DNA from: Numida meleagris
Lineage: Eukaryota > Chordata > Aves > Galliformes > Numididae
DNA length: 64,000 bases
Assembly: GCF_002078875.1 (NCBI RefSeq)
Contig: NC_034414.1
Span: 22,684,616 to 22,748,615, forward strand
Direction: 5' to 3'
Positions 25,701 to 39,500 of this stretch are shown piece after piece. A program made the position numbers and the translations under genes. Under the pieces are notes generated by a model that was not told where the DNA came from, ran no database searches, and saw nothing but the letters and a program-made list of their open reading frames with translations. Position 1 is the first letter of the stretch, and the number at the start of each line of letters is the position of its first letter.

Positions 25701-28700
25701 TTCCCGTTCTGAGCTTCACTTGAAACAGTTGTCTATAGTGACTGTCATTGGTAATGTCAGCTCTGCTGTGTTATGAGAAACATGGAGTGAGTTGCTGCAG
25801 CTCCTAATGCAGGAATCACGAGTGTGCTTGCGCTCCCTCTGCTGGCCCAGGGACTCGAGAAAGCAGGACCCAAATAGCAGTATTGAACCAGGAGTGCAGC
25901 TGGCACTGGTTTGTTGACTGCAGTGGTAAGAGAAAATGTCTGAAAAACAATGCAGTGCTTCAAGTATCTGCATATGTAGGTCACTTCTGCAGCCTCTTGA
26001 AGGAGAGGCAAAGCTCTGAAGTGTCCTTGTGCATGTGGTGAGTCACAGGAATGGGACGTTGCTGCATACTGTGGTCCATCCCACATTTGGACCAATCCTG
26101 CTTTTAGGCATTGAATCTTGGAAGCAGCTGTTGTCAAGAAGGCATTTTTTACAAGATGAAGTTAGTGTGGGAGTTAAATAGCTCGTTGGCCCAGATGCCT
26201 GAGAATTTCAGTTGTCAGTCATTATGGGCATGAAATACAGGTACATGCAAGACCAAAGTAGCTGATGAAAGCTGGTTACACCAACTCTTGCTCCATTTGA
26301 GTCTGTGCATTGATAGCAGCTGTTCTAACAGGTATGCTTGTGAGGTTTAGCAAATGATCTGATTTTTCTGTAAGTATTTCAGCCATTAGAGTTGTTCACT
26401 GCTGGATGAGAGAAACCCTTAGTCCTGTGCTGAGACTGGAGTTGTTGCTCCAAAAAAAAGCGGCTGTACAGGGGACAGTTAGGTAAGGGGACATGAATAA
26501 AGAAGGAACTTCAGAAATCAGTGAGATTTTTCTGCTTTGATTATATTCTTTTTGTGGTCTGGATGACAGTGAAACTGGAGGAAAACAGTTTTGGAAAGCA
26601 AAAATGTATGATTAACTGTTCTTTCTAGTACCACCAATGTCAGTTTGATATCAGGATTTATTCGGGCACTACTCATGGACCCAGCACCAAAGAACAGAAT
26701 GTTCTTGCTTACACATGTATTTTCCATGATTATATCTTAAGATAAGTGTGATCTGGGCCATTTTTTATAGCCTTGAAAAGGAAGGAGGTTGAAGTTTTGA
26801 AAAGGGTAGGGGGAGTTAAGGGGGTGTTTGCAGCTCTTCCAGGGAAGTGTGTCTAGGAGGACGTGTGCAGGCAATACCAACCTTACTGATCTTTCTGGTT
26901 TTACTGTTGAAAAATGCTTCTAGTAGCAGTATTACTTGGAGTCTGACTGACAGTAGAAGCGAAGATACCAGTCCTCAAAAATCATTGCTTTTGTGTGTTA
27001 CCAGCTTTCAAACAGAGATGCCCTCAATATCCTGTGCGAAGACGTTATGTGTCACAGAGATTACCCACAGAAATCGTACTTGCAGGACGCTGTAGACAGC
27101 GCTCTTTTTGTTTTTCAGATGATGCTCTTTGCCATCACTCACAGATGGAGTGCTTTGCAAAGCAGATCTACTCACCCTCTGGGTAGGTGGGTATGGCACG
27201 GGGAGGGGAGCTTGGTCTGACTCCTCTCTCTTCTTGTAGATCTGGCTATTGTTTTTGTTGTTTGACTACCACATCTGAGTCCATTTTCATGTTCCCTCTG
27301 AGAACAATTTGTATACCACAGCACTTGCTGTTTTAAGTTTACCCAGGGCAGTGGAGGGAAGGAAGGAGTACAAAGCATAGCAGATGGCGTAGCAATGGTA
27401 ACATCCTCTTGCCCTTTCCCTCTTCAGTCAGTCAGTCGAGAGAATCCCGATGCTGAGAGCATGTTCTCCTAATCTGGCCACTGGCACTAGAATAATCCTT
27501 TGTCTAGCGTAAAGCACTGCTGTTTCTACTACTGTACAAAACTCCATGGCTTTGAACTGCAGGGATGTGTGTAAACCTCTTCCTCTGGCATTTTGTTTCT
27601 GGGGACTCAGTGACCAAACACCACAAATCACGGCTAACCTCAGACAAAATTGTTGCTTTCTTGGACAAAACCCATCAGCTGTTGCTCCTGGTTGCTTCTG
27701 AGGAAATTCTGTTACTTGGCTGACGGGGGTATTACTGTTTAAAAAAAAAAAAAAAAATCTGACCAGAAACTGAAAGACACTAAGAAAAGAAAATCCAGGA
27801 AACACTCCTCCCCTGTGTTTGTATCACTTTGCCCAGTCTGAGGGGCAGGATAGGAAGTGTCTGCCAACTGGTAGTGCCTAAACAAATTGTTGGAGTGCTG
27901 TGCCTCGTGTGGAGTTTCCAGGCTGATTTTGGTATATATAGTCTCTCTATCCTTACATGTGACTGTCTCAGTTCTCAGGTTTCTGGCAGAGTTCAAATTC
28001 ATCCTCTCCCTCAGCCCCTGTGAAAAGGTTAGTGCAAGACTTCTTCATCTCTTTGTCCTTTGCCTTCCTCTCAGTCTCCTTCTCACTCCAAACACAGTGA
28101 AAAAATGGCTGTGGGGAACAAGATTGTTTTGTGTATCTTCCTCTATCTCCTTATGATGGAGACATTTGCATGTTGATCTACGTTGAGTAATAGAGCTTGG
28201 AAGGAACCTCTGGAGATTAGCCTGCTCAAAACAGGATGAACTTGTGTCGATAGATTCTTAAGCAATGAGCTGCTCTCTTGATTTTGCAAGACCTCTTCAA
28301 AAAATACGTATTTTGTATACATATGCATACTTACATATACTGCAGTCACTGTGACTGTGTCCTCAGGAGGAACGAAAGCCACCAGCCTATGCACGAGTCA
28401 TTTTGTTGAGCTTCGTGTCTGGTCTCTGTTAATTTTCTCCACTTGATAGAAGGTTCTTAGGTGTTAGAGACTGAAAGTTACGCAGTGCAAATGGAATCTA
28501 AAGCGCTGCAGGATGTAATCACTGTAAATTTCTTTTCCCAGGGCTCTGAAGAAATCACATGCTTGCTTCTTAGAGGCAAAGAAAAGTAGAGTTTTTCAAT
28601 GCTTTTATAGAGTAAACATTAAGTGCCCACTGTTAATGTAGTTTACAGCTTCACGTTTGGTTTGTTAGTTGTACAGTCTTGCGCTTTCAGATTGACCTGG

Positions 28701-30541
28701 GCTGAGGTGTAAATTCACAGCCCTACAGTTGGGCCTCCTCTGGAGCCTGGCAAAACCCACTCAGTATCCCCATAGAGGTGCCTGCAGCTAACAGTGACTG
28801 CTTCTGGTGAGAACTTGCATGCTAGGGGAAGTGCATGAAGGGACAAAGATCAGTGAGAGAATGCAGTAATACTGTCTGCATTTTTAGGAGGAGGAGGTTA
28901 ATATTCCCACTGGGAAGCTAACATTAATTGAATTCATGATTAAAAGTGGCCAGAACTCTTTGTGTGGCTAGTTTGCTGTTGCAATACTTGCATTTGTCTT
29001 AAATAGTTTTGACGTCCTGCTGGACCAAAGGAGGGGAAGCCCTGAAATCTGAATAGCTGAGTCTGCCGCAGGTTGTGCTGAATGTGTTTGATGGGATACC
29101 CTGTCTGGGAAGAGCAAAAAGGGGCAAAAATTCTCCATCGGTGCAGCTGTGCTGGTGACAGCAGCCATGGATTCAGCAGGGTAGAGAGAGCATGGATTTC
29201 CTGATCTCATCAGAAGGGTCTGAGCAACTCCAGAGTGAATTATGTTCTGCAGGCTCTTCTCTACCAAGGGACACTTTGCAAAATATTGTTACTCCTTTTC
29301 ACTAGAACAGCTTGTCAGTGGGGGGTTGTTTCTACTGCATGAAGTGTTAATGGTTCTGTGCAGTTGTGGGTACTTAAAGAGAATACACGTGAAGCCTAGT
29401 TTTACTGGGTATGGCAAAAATCAAACAGTAAACATTCCCTTGCTCGATATTTCAGAGCTTTTTCGCCCTCTTCCAGTGTTCAGCTGGGAGAACTCCCTTT
29501 TCCTTTAGAACTTTTGTCTTAAGATCAGCGTACCAAGTGCTTTGCTGGCTTGCTGTTGGTGTATTACCATCTTCCCTAAATGCTCCTTCTGTCCCTAAAT
29601 AAATGAAGTTCCACCAAAATGAAGCTCTGTCCTGAGTTTGGACAGCATTTCCTACTGGTGTTTCAGCTTTAACCAAGCTTCTGAGACTCATCCTGATGGA
29701 GGACACAGCAGTGAGAGTCATTAAACTGAAGCATACCAGCGTGAAGGAAAAACTAGGATGATGGCTGACAAGTTGCTTTGCCTTTCAGTAGGTCTCTTAG
29801 TCTGCAGTCCTCAAGTGTGCCTTTCACATGAGTGAGCCCCAAACCACTTCTCTTCTGCTGAGCCATGGCAGCGCTGAAAGGTGGGAGGTTCCAGCAGGGC
29901 CATCACCAGTGTGGGACGGGTGGGAAAACTGTTCAGGCCTTTGGCTTGTACCAGCTTTGCAGAAAGTATTTTGGGGTTGCTGAAGCTTGGCTGTCAGAGA
30001 CAGGACATCCAGCCAGGATTTTAGGATTAAGTGTACTTTCTTGGAGGAGGAAGTCTGAGCTATCCTAGTGGGAATTTTTTCTCCTGAGATGACAATAATA
30101 CTAACAACAGCATCATTGCTTTCATTTAATTCGGGACCATAAAGAGAAAGCTTAGCATATGGAGAAACTGATACACAGCTTGAAGTGATGGTAGGGAATC
30201 CAGAAGTCCTTGCTTCCATCACTAGGCAGGCTCTAGGATTTCTTCATGGCCCAGCTTGTCCATGGCTGCCTGATCTTTTCAGTGCTGCATTGCATACTTA
30301 TACACAGGTTTTCGTTGCCAAAGCTGTGGATTACTCTTCTGTCCATAATCCCATTTTGTTTCTATATAGAGCAGCATATTCACATGGTCTGTTTCATCCT
30401 TCCATAGGGAATAGATCTGCTCTTCCCCCTTCCTGCCCCCCATAAAAAGCAATATTTAGGACTAAAATTTTGTTTTTTGTTTTTAAGTTTCCTTTGGCTG
30501 TGACTGGAAAAATTAACACTGCTCAGCCCTCTCCCTGTTGC

Positions 30542-30572
<31 letters not shown>

Positions 30573-33500
30573 AAAAAAGAACAAAATTGTTCATTCTCAG
30601 AGTGGCTGCTCTTTCTTCTCAGTAAACTGAGGCTACGCATTGTTCTCTTAAAGCACCAGAAGCTAGGCACAGGCTCCCATCAGCAGCAATGACAGCGAAG
30701 CCTGGCCAAGAAAAGCAAGTGGGTGGCCTCATTCCTTTTGGGAACAATAGGAAATGGCAACCATTTCTGGTAAAAATAAAAGCTCGCTATGAAGCAGACA
30801 AATGTTGAAAGCTCAGTACACAGTGCTGAAGAAGAGACTTTTCTTAGGATGAACAAATTACAGAAATTGCCTATGAATCTGCTTAAGATCTCCCTACCCT
30901 GGAAAAAAAATCCAATTTAGTGTAGCCTCTGCATGAGATTCTGTGAGGTTTAATAGAAAGGGTGGTGTAAGTTTGCCTTGCATGTTCTGCCAGGCAGAAC
31001 AGTAAGGTACGTTTCAAACCTTTATATTTCCTCAGAAACCTGTTTTCAAGCAATGTCACCTTAGAAGCTAATTCATTAATTCAATTGAAAGTCCTCTTGC
31101 TTTATTTCTGTACACAAACTGCAGCAACTGATAATGAGGCAGTACGGAAATCCTCATATGTATGCTACAGCATCAGGCTAAGTGTAAAATTTCATTTTAA
31201 CTGTAAAGCTGGGAAGGCTTTTTCACACTAGTCTCGCTTGGTGTTTGTTTTTTGTTGTTGTTTGTTGTTGGTTTTTTTTAAGCTTGAAAGTTGCTTCTTA
31301 AAAACAAAGTGGCTACCTTTTCGTGGTATGATTGAGAGAAAACAGGTTGTTGCAGGTGTGGGGGGGGAGCTGGATCCCACCTAACTCCTCTGCCCAAGTG
31401 CAGCACTGGTCAAGTTGTTGGATGGAGGGGGATGCTTTGTGCTGATTTCCTTTTACCCAATTGTGCTTTGTGGGATGTTCAACTCAAGGAACATGGCTGA
31501 ACGAAAGAGGAAGCCCAAGTTTTCCAAAGAAGAACTGGACATCTTGGTCACAGAGGTGACCCGAAATGAAGCCATGCTGTTTGGGAGGGAGACAGTGCGT
31601 CTGTCCCATGCTGACAGGGACAAGATCTGGGAAGACATAGCCAGGCAGATCACATCAGTCAGCCAGGTCCCCAGGTCTGTAAAAGACATTAAACACAGAT
31701 GGGACGACATGAAGAGAAGGACCAAGGACAAACTGGCATTCATGCAGAGATCCCTTTCTAGCCCCAGCAGCAAGGGGCGGCCCTCGGCCATCGTCCTGAC
31801 CGCCCATGAGAGAGCTATCAAGTCAGCGCTGCATTCATCACACCACGTGCGCGGCTTCCGGAGAGCGGATCTGGATGTGGTTGGCAGCCCATCAACAAGC
31901 TGTAAGTATCATTGCCTTAACACCTCTTTGTCTTATGCTTGCCTATCTCAGTTTGACACTGGAAGAGCACTGTGTGTTTTGTGAGGTGCTGGGTTGCCTG
32001 TCAAGCCAGGTTGTGCTGCAGTGTTTTGTTTCAAGGCAGCCTTGACTTCTCTGATCATTATGGGATGATGAGATGGATTGAAGGAAAGTTGAGGTCATCT
32101 TCTTTATCTGATTATCTAGTTCTTTTCCATTCTGTCTTCTAAGGGTAGATGCTGGATTCCACTTTCTTAACAAGTCATAAGCCTGAACTAATTCTAGAGT
32201 CAGAGAACAACAGTAGTTGAAGAGCAACTGCCTCCGGTGTGTGAAAGAGTATTTGTGAAGGATTAGGATTTCTTCATCTTGCATGTACCGCCTTAAAGTA
32301 GCAATGCTCTCAAGCTGTGAGCCACTGCATATCACTAGTGAATCACTGCATGGTAGCTATCTTCCAGGAGGGCTCTTGGGTCTAGCTCAGTGACCATCAA
32401 CATTTGTTCTCTGAAGCCAGGCCACTAGTGGTTTCTTACTAGCGATCTGAAGGCTCAGTGCAAGTGCTGCTGAAAAAAGTAGACAATAATGGCTCCCTTC
32501 TCGACTCTTTTTTAAGAAACTACTGTCCCTGCTTTCTAAGTTAATATTCTTACACCACAACTCTTGGACACCTTCCAGTGCTGAACCACAAACTGATTTT
32601 TTTCAGTCTTTCCCCAGTTGCATACATACGGTTTTCTTCTCTGGAGGTGGAATTTCTTGGTCTGTGAGCTTTTAGGGATACACAGTAGAGAAGGAGGGGA
32701 TAACTTCTTTGAAGTAAGGCAACTAATCCTTCATGGATAGCACTGTCCTACCACATTAGATCTTAACTTATATCTGATGTAGCAATGTTAGTAGGAATGC
32801 AAAGAGAAAAATCTTTCAAGTAGTGGTAAGTGGTTCTTGGTCATTCTTTATATCTATCTTGGAAGCCAACTGCTCTCTTTCAGAGGTAAAATTAATACAC
32901 CTTGAGCAAGCAGGTAGGGTGCAGTTGTAACTGAGAAATATCTTTTCTTATGCTTGGCATGCCTGCTCTCACCAACTGGCAAATCACTAGATATTTATTA
33001 GTCTAATGAGAAATTTCCAGTGATATTTCGCTTTGCTTTTCATTTTTCATCAAGTACTAGCCTGGTTGCTTCTGTGCCTGTCTGTTTGGTTACCATACTC
33101 GGTGGTGGCAAGCTACATGGTCGCCTTGCAGTAAAGTCTTTGTGAGCAGTGTGTTCTGTGTCGGTGTCTTTCTTGGTGATGAGGATGTAAGAAACAATAT
33201 GGGTGCAGGGATTCTGCATAAGGGACAAAATGTGTCAGGGATGTCCTGGGGCTGGACTGATGGCCAGGAACTTTTGTCTCTCCAAAATACTGGAGTGTTC
33301 TAGCTAGTTGTGGTTTTGGGGAAAGTGAGTCATTGCTACTGTCTGAAATTGACTTATCTTCTAGTAATGAGTAATGTTATGTACAGGATACCATGGCAGC
33401 TTGGGTTCCTTCTCTGTTGGCTGAGTTCGCCTGCTCTTCAGGCCTCTTGTGTCTAGGCTTGTCAACCAGCTGCCAACATTGCAGCAAGTGCATGTTGAAT

Positions 33501-36500
33501 TACTCACTATGAGCTACAGGCAGCAGGGATGGGGGAACACTTTTTTTCGTGTGCTTTGTGATACCTTGAAACAGAGTTGTGAGGGGTTTCACATTAATGA
33601 TTCATGCTTCCTCTTCTGTTTAAGCTGACGAAGATGAGGACATGCCAGGCACTTCTCAGGAGCACCGCTCCTCATCGCTGCAGAGGGCTAGTGTAGAAAT
33701 CAGCCAGCTCTCCGAGCCCTCCTTCCTCCACACCTCTTCCTCGTCGGAGCACTCAGAAGCTGTAAGCCAAAGACAGGAACTGCACCGTCCTTCACCACGC
33801 ACCTCCTCGTCCTGCAGATCCTCACATCCCCGGACACGGAGCCCGCCTCTCTCCAGCTTTGATCGCCAGCTTCTTCATTCCCACCTGCAACAAACAGACC
33901 TGTTCAGGCAATTCTGCCAGGAGCTGGTGGCTATTCACAGAGACATGGCAGAAAGCATGCATGTCATTGGTCAGAAGATGACCAACCTCACCAGTCAGGT
34001 TGGCCAAATGTGCCAGACCCTATCAGAAATCCATGATGGGGTCCAGAGTTTTCATAGGACACAGAACCCTAGTGTCACATGGGGGCCTCTTCTGCAAGCA
34101 GCTTGCTCAAAACCACCCCCTGAGCCCGGTGCAGAGTCTAACCACCTGCCTCCAAAACAGACTCCTCCTGCACGGACTACCAGGTCACGAAAGAGAAAAC
34201 ACCATATTTAGTCTGCTTCATATAAAGTAAAGAAGGTTGCCCTGTCCAGAGCTGCTGCATGCTCACATGGCCTCTCCATGTGCGTTAGAACTATGTGGGG
34301 GAGGTTAACAGCCAACCCCAACTCATCTATCTCCCTGCTAATGTCTAACAAAGCACTGTGAATTACAACAGCTAAATTATATGGCTGTCCCTCTGCAATG
34401 ACAAAGAGGAATCTCAGACCTTACGGAGCTTGGGATGTAGGGCATCTTCCTATTCATAGAGACTAGAAGATTTCACTATTTTCCCCATGCTTTAAATGCT
34501 TACTAAGCTAAGAGGTGCAGTAGGAATCATTATCTTGATCTCTTTTTGTGCCTGCAAAACATGATGTACTGAGGCAGCATCCTAGAGAACTCCCTTTGCT
34601 ATCAACCCACAGATTGACCCTACTACTGCCTTCCCATCATCTTCCTGCAAATTACAATATGCACAGTGCAGGGTCTTAACTAATGGATGCATCCTTTGCA
34701 GCTCTAAAGATTTCTTGCTCATTATTTTTATCTTGTGCTCAGCAATAATGGGCAATTCAGGGCTTACTGTGACTGTTAGGCATAGGTTTGGGGAAAGGTA
34801 TGTAAAAGCAGAACATATGCAGGGAAGGGAAGAAAGCACAATGCTGAGAGATCTTTCTGCCATCAGAATGACAGGTGAAAAGATCCGAGCTCTGTGTGGC
34901 ATTAGGCTGCTGAGAAGGGCTGCTCTGGCATGTGCCTGGATGCTGTATTACCACATGCATTTAAAGAAAAGAGTTTAATCTCTTTCTCCTCCAGTCTGTG
35001 TGAAAATTCCGTCTGCCTTTCACAATTGAAGTTAAAATACAATTATTCCGCAGTGTGATGGCTCTTAAACAGAATTGTATCATATTATTTTCTTTCATGT
35101 TGTAATCTTCAGTTTTGAACGACCTCTCCCTCCATAAAGTGTAAGAGACTGCATGGAAATAAGGGAAGATACAGGGCTTGCTTCTGCCCTCGAGAACAAT
35201 TTGTGTCGTTATAACTCTGTTGACTTCAGTACAGTTGCTTTGGATTTGCTCAGTATTACTTGGGATGGAATCTGTGCTGTGGTCTCCGATTGTGCAAAGT
35301 TTACATCTAAATTCCCAGCTATATAGTTTAATGTCTTGAACATTTTGGCTTTCTACTGCTTTCTATCCCCATACATATGCAAGAAAGAACTGCTGAAACA
35401 TTTTAATTGCTTTAGTGCTGCATGATGTTTCCATGTACAATCCCAGTTCTGAAAGTAGGCTTTAATAATGTCACCTCAGATGGGGATAATGTATTTGGCA
35501 GCTCTTTTTACAGCATGACTGTTCTCTGCTTGATTTGCACATCTGTACCTACTGTGCTGCCCCATCTCTGAATAAGTCTGGACCATTATCATGTCACGCC
35601 CCAGCAGGGAAGAGGGTCAAGGTGGTACCTACACACAGCACACCACTGCTCTCTGGGCTGTCCCGTTGCAGGTACAGATGGGATGCAGAAAACTATTCAA
35701 GTCAATGTGAATGCCCATTGTCGTTCTGCATGTGAGCTATAGACTTGATCAAAAAGCTGTATTAGTTTCAGCAGGAGCTGAACATGGGCAGCGCAGAGTA
35801 GCAGAAGGATGTCATATGTGTTCTTGGGGGATCATCTTCATTAGTCTGTTTGGCCTGTCCTTTGAAAGCATAGTGCACTAGCTTTTCTGGTGACTGTATG
35901 TCTCCTATGTCAGACATTCTTGATGTGCTTTTCTTTTTTTCTTTTTAATTGTTCTGTAGTCCTAGCTCAAGTAATTTATTTTTAGTGGTGTGGTAAAAGG
36001 CCCTTGCTCAAGGAAGTAGAGCTCTAGTAAAGAGAAAACCCGCCTTTCTTCTGAGGAATGGCCCACTTTGGTTTCATACAGAGGAAGCTCCTTGTAGTGC
36101 CGGTGCCAGAGCAGGGCACTTACCTTCCTGTGAGGACATCCTTTTACTTCTCTTGTACTGTTTGTATTCTGCAAACACAGTCTCTTGAAGGGAATGCTGG
36201 GGAAAATGCTAGAAGTAGATCTAATAATACGAATCACAGAGAACTGAAAAATGGTGATATGTTTTAAAGGCTTTCTGAGTCATTACAGTGCTGCTGCTAT
36301 GTATCAGAGATAGTATTTTATATTTTTATAATAATTGATCCCTTCTGATGTTCTCCCGTGAATGTGCTTGATACGATTAGCTCCTTTGATGTTGTCTGGT
36401 GGGGATCCCATGCAGGAACCCTCAGGTCAGCAGAGGAGGAGGCTCCCTGCAGTGCTGAGCACGTGGGGGAGTTAGGGGTGCTGTTGGCATCATCGCTGCC

Positions 36501-39500
36501 ATCAGTTTGCCTGCACAAATGCCTTTAGAGGGAGAATCTGTTGTCTTGGCACAGGAACTGCAGCCGTCAGTACAGCCCCCCCAGAGGGGGGGATTGAAGA
36601 CTGAGTTCTCCCCCAGTTTCATCTGTGGACTGTTACAGATTGGCCCAGATCGGGAGACCTATTGCCTGCCCTGTGTAGACCCCTCAGTGGAGTGGCTTTT
36701 CTGTACTGGCTTGCAAAGGATATTTACGTCTGTACACAGCATGTTAACTGGCTGTTGAAGTAAGTGCTCGTGTCAAAGCAAACTGCTGTGCTCAGCCCCA
36801 CTATCCCCATGCCTTGTCCATGCTGAAAAATTCTCGAAGTATTTTTGTTAAGATTACAATAAATATTTAACACTTTTAACACAGCTGTTGTTGAGTTGTT
36901 TGTTTCTCTCAGCAAATTTTGGTCTGAACATGCATCGAGTCACTCTGGATCATACCTGTCGCAGCTGATGAATCTCCTCAGGAGTGCTCAGCATCAGAGA
37001 GCCAAGGTGGGAGTGGTGCGGTGGCACTCCGTGGGCCTCTAGCAGCTCTCCTGCAGCACCTCCCTGTGCAGAGATGCTCCCCACCTCTATTTTGGAAAGG
37101 CCTGTGGCCTTTTGCTGGTGGTGCTCTGTGCTGGCAGGATGTCAGCAGAGCATTGCTGGAGCTGGCCAAAGGATGAGCCAGCAGGGAAGGGGAAGGCACG
37201 GTGCAAATTGTGGGGAGAGGGGCAGAGGCCTGAGCCCCTGGCTGTGGGAAGTCTCCCTTTGCTCCTCACCATCTCTCCTTGCTGTTCCTGTTCCCTTGCT
37301 GCTGAGGCTGGGGAAAAATGTGCCCTGTCTGCTAGAAAACACTTGGATGGTTTTTTTGAGCATGCTCACTGGACTAACCCAAAATCTGGCAAACTGGTTT
37401 CCTGAGAGAGCCGTGGCTTAGAAAAGAGCGATGAGCTAGAGAGGCTGTAAGAAGAGTGGTCCTGCAGAGCAAGGAGTCATGGGGTTGGTCCAAGCCTTGC
37501 AGCAGCAAGCAGGAGCTTATAGCTGCTCTCCTTTGGTGCCAGGACTGTCACACGGCTCGTCCTGAGCAGCCTGGGCAGAGTCCTCATTGCGCTCAAGCCT
37601 TGCCATGGGCTTGGTCCATCCTGGTGCTGGGAGGTTTATGCCTCAGGGCGGACGAAGTGACCTGTTAGCATCTCTGGATGGCTGGGCCTGCCCCAGCAGT
37701 GGTCCCATCCCGGCTTCTGCAGGGATCAGGGTTTCTCATGACACTCTCTGTCCTAGAGGTGCCATGCCTCTCTCAGGTGTCTGAACCAAGGTGGCTTCTT
37801 GCCTCGGTGCTGTGAGCGTTGGGCCGGGGCTCTCCTCAGCAGGCAGCTTGTGTCCTTGCCTCACTGAGCGAGCTCTGGGTTTTGGATGAGCTCCCTCTGT
37901 CTAAAAGAACGCTCCCAAACCCGTGATGCGCAGCAGCACCATGCAGCATGTTAGCCTGACAGGTGGCATTTGTATTTGTCACAATTCTTCCTAACCTGTG
38001 TAATTTGTGCCTGTAGGGCTAACTGGAGTCAGGGCTGGGCAGCGTTGGTGGGAGGATAGTTTTTATATGTGGATGATCTCATCCGCATTCACATTACCTC
38101 AGGAAAGCATTGCAGATACATACCTTCCTGTCTCAGAACCAGTTCCCAGCTGCCAGCAGTGCTGCAGAAATGCAGGAAAGGCCAGATTATTCAGCAACTG
38201 TCAGCTAAGGGCTCTCTCCTGATGAGGTTTCCAGTGCCAGTGGCTGTTGGGCAGGAGGTTGGAGCACATGGCTGGGTGACGTGCTGCCTGCAGGCAGTGG
38301 GGGCTGCAGGGGTTGGGCAGCAGAGGGATGCGGAGCAGCTGCAGGGTTTCTCCTTGGCTGTCACTAGAAAGCAGCCTGGCATTTTGCTGGTACTGCGGAG
38401 AGCATCTTTGAGGATCGCCCGTGCGGCAGAGCATCAGATTGACTGCGGCAAATGACTGCATCTCGAAGGTGCTGCAGTAGGGCCATCTGAATGCCCAGCA
38501 CAGCTTTAGCAGAGTAGTGAGTAACAGCAGAAATGCCAGCCTGGAACAGCAGCTGAGTGCCGTGGTAGGACCTCCTTCCCACCAGACTGCTCCAGTTCCT
38601 TCTCAAATGCACAAACTGGTGGTCTAAAGGTTCTTTGGTTTTGTGATAAAAAAAAAGAAGCATTAATAAAAGTCAGTGCTTGGCCTATTTTGGCAGTGTC
38701 TGAGCTAGCTGCTTAACTGCTGAAGATAGCAGAGCATCCTAGTAACAAACATGGGAAAATCGCAGCTGATTGCAGGCACACGCACAGTTGCTTAGCATTA
38801 AAACTGGAACTGCTGGAGCCATGGGCAGTCTGAGACATTGCCAGTGCGTTTTCTGTTTTGCAGGAAGTTTGACCGAGCTTGTGACCTTATGTGTAAGTTA
38901 GCATGATCACATGCACAAAGGGTTAGTGCCTTTATCTGTGCATGCTTGCAGCCAGAAAATGAGGAAGCATTCAAGGAATTATTGACAGCTTCCTTAAGCC
39001 AAAGAAATACTCATGAGCTAGGAGGGAATTTTTGGGCAAGAACCAGTAGCAGCATAGTGCTCACCTCCATTAGTGTTGCTGCAACAGGAAGTGCAAAATA
39101 ACTGAGGCAAGTGGGATAAGAGAGGAAACAGTTTTCAGCTGTGAACCAGTTAGATCTGCTCTTAGGTCTTCTAGTCCCAGACAATTGTTACCAACCTGTG
39201 CATGGCAGCAGCTGATGCTGTTATTACCAAGCCTTTTCATTTCTGCTAACAAGAAGACAAGGAGTGAAAGGGTGAATAATATGATCCTGCTTGTAGTTGC
39301 TTGTCTTACCAAGGTGCACAGAAGAAAAGTTGGTTGGAGTGGTGAATTATTATGTTTCTGCTGAGCTGAAACTTTGTTTGTTTAAATCGGGAAAACAAAT
39401 CCCATGCTCAGAAAGAGATCTTTTTGTCAGCACTGCTGGGAGATCCCACAGTACAGTGCTGTGTTTCAGGCAGTTAGGATTTCCCCAGGCTTGCAGGGCT

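Noticed and set aside
31415..31492. Upstream in-frame ATG extending the nested Myb/SANT protein by 26 residues
   Set aside because: The added residues are hydrophobic and unlike relatives, which start close to the basic segment. The ATG at 31493 has a better context, and a possible splice acceptor lies between.
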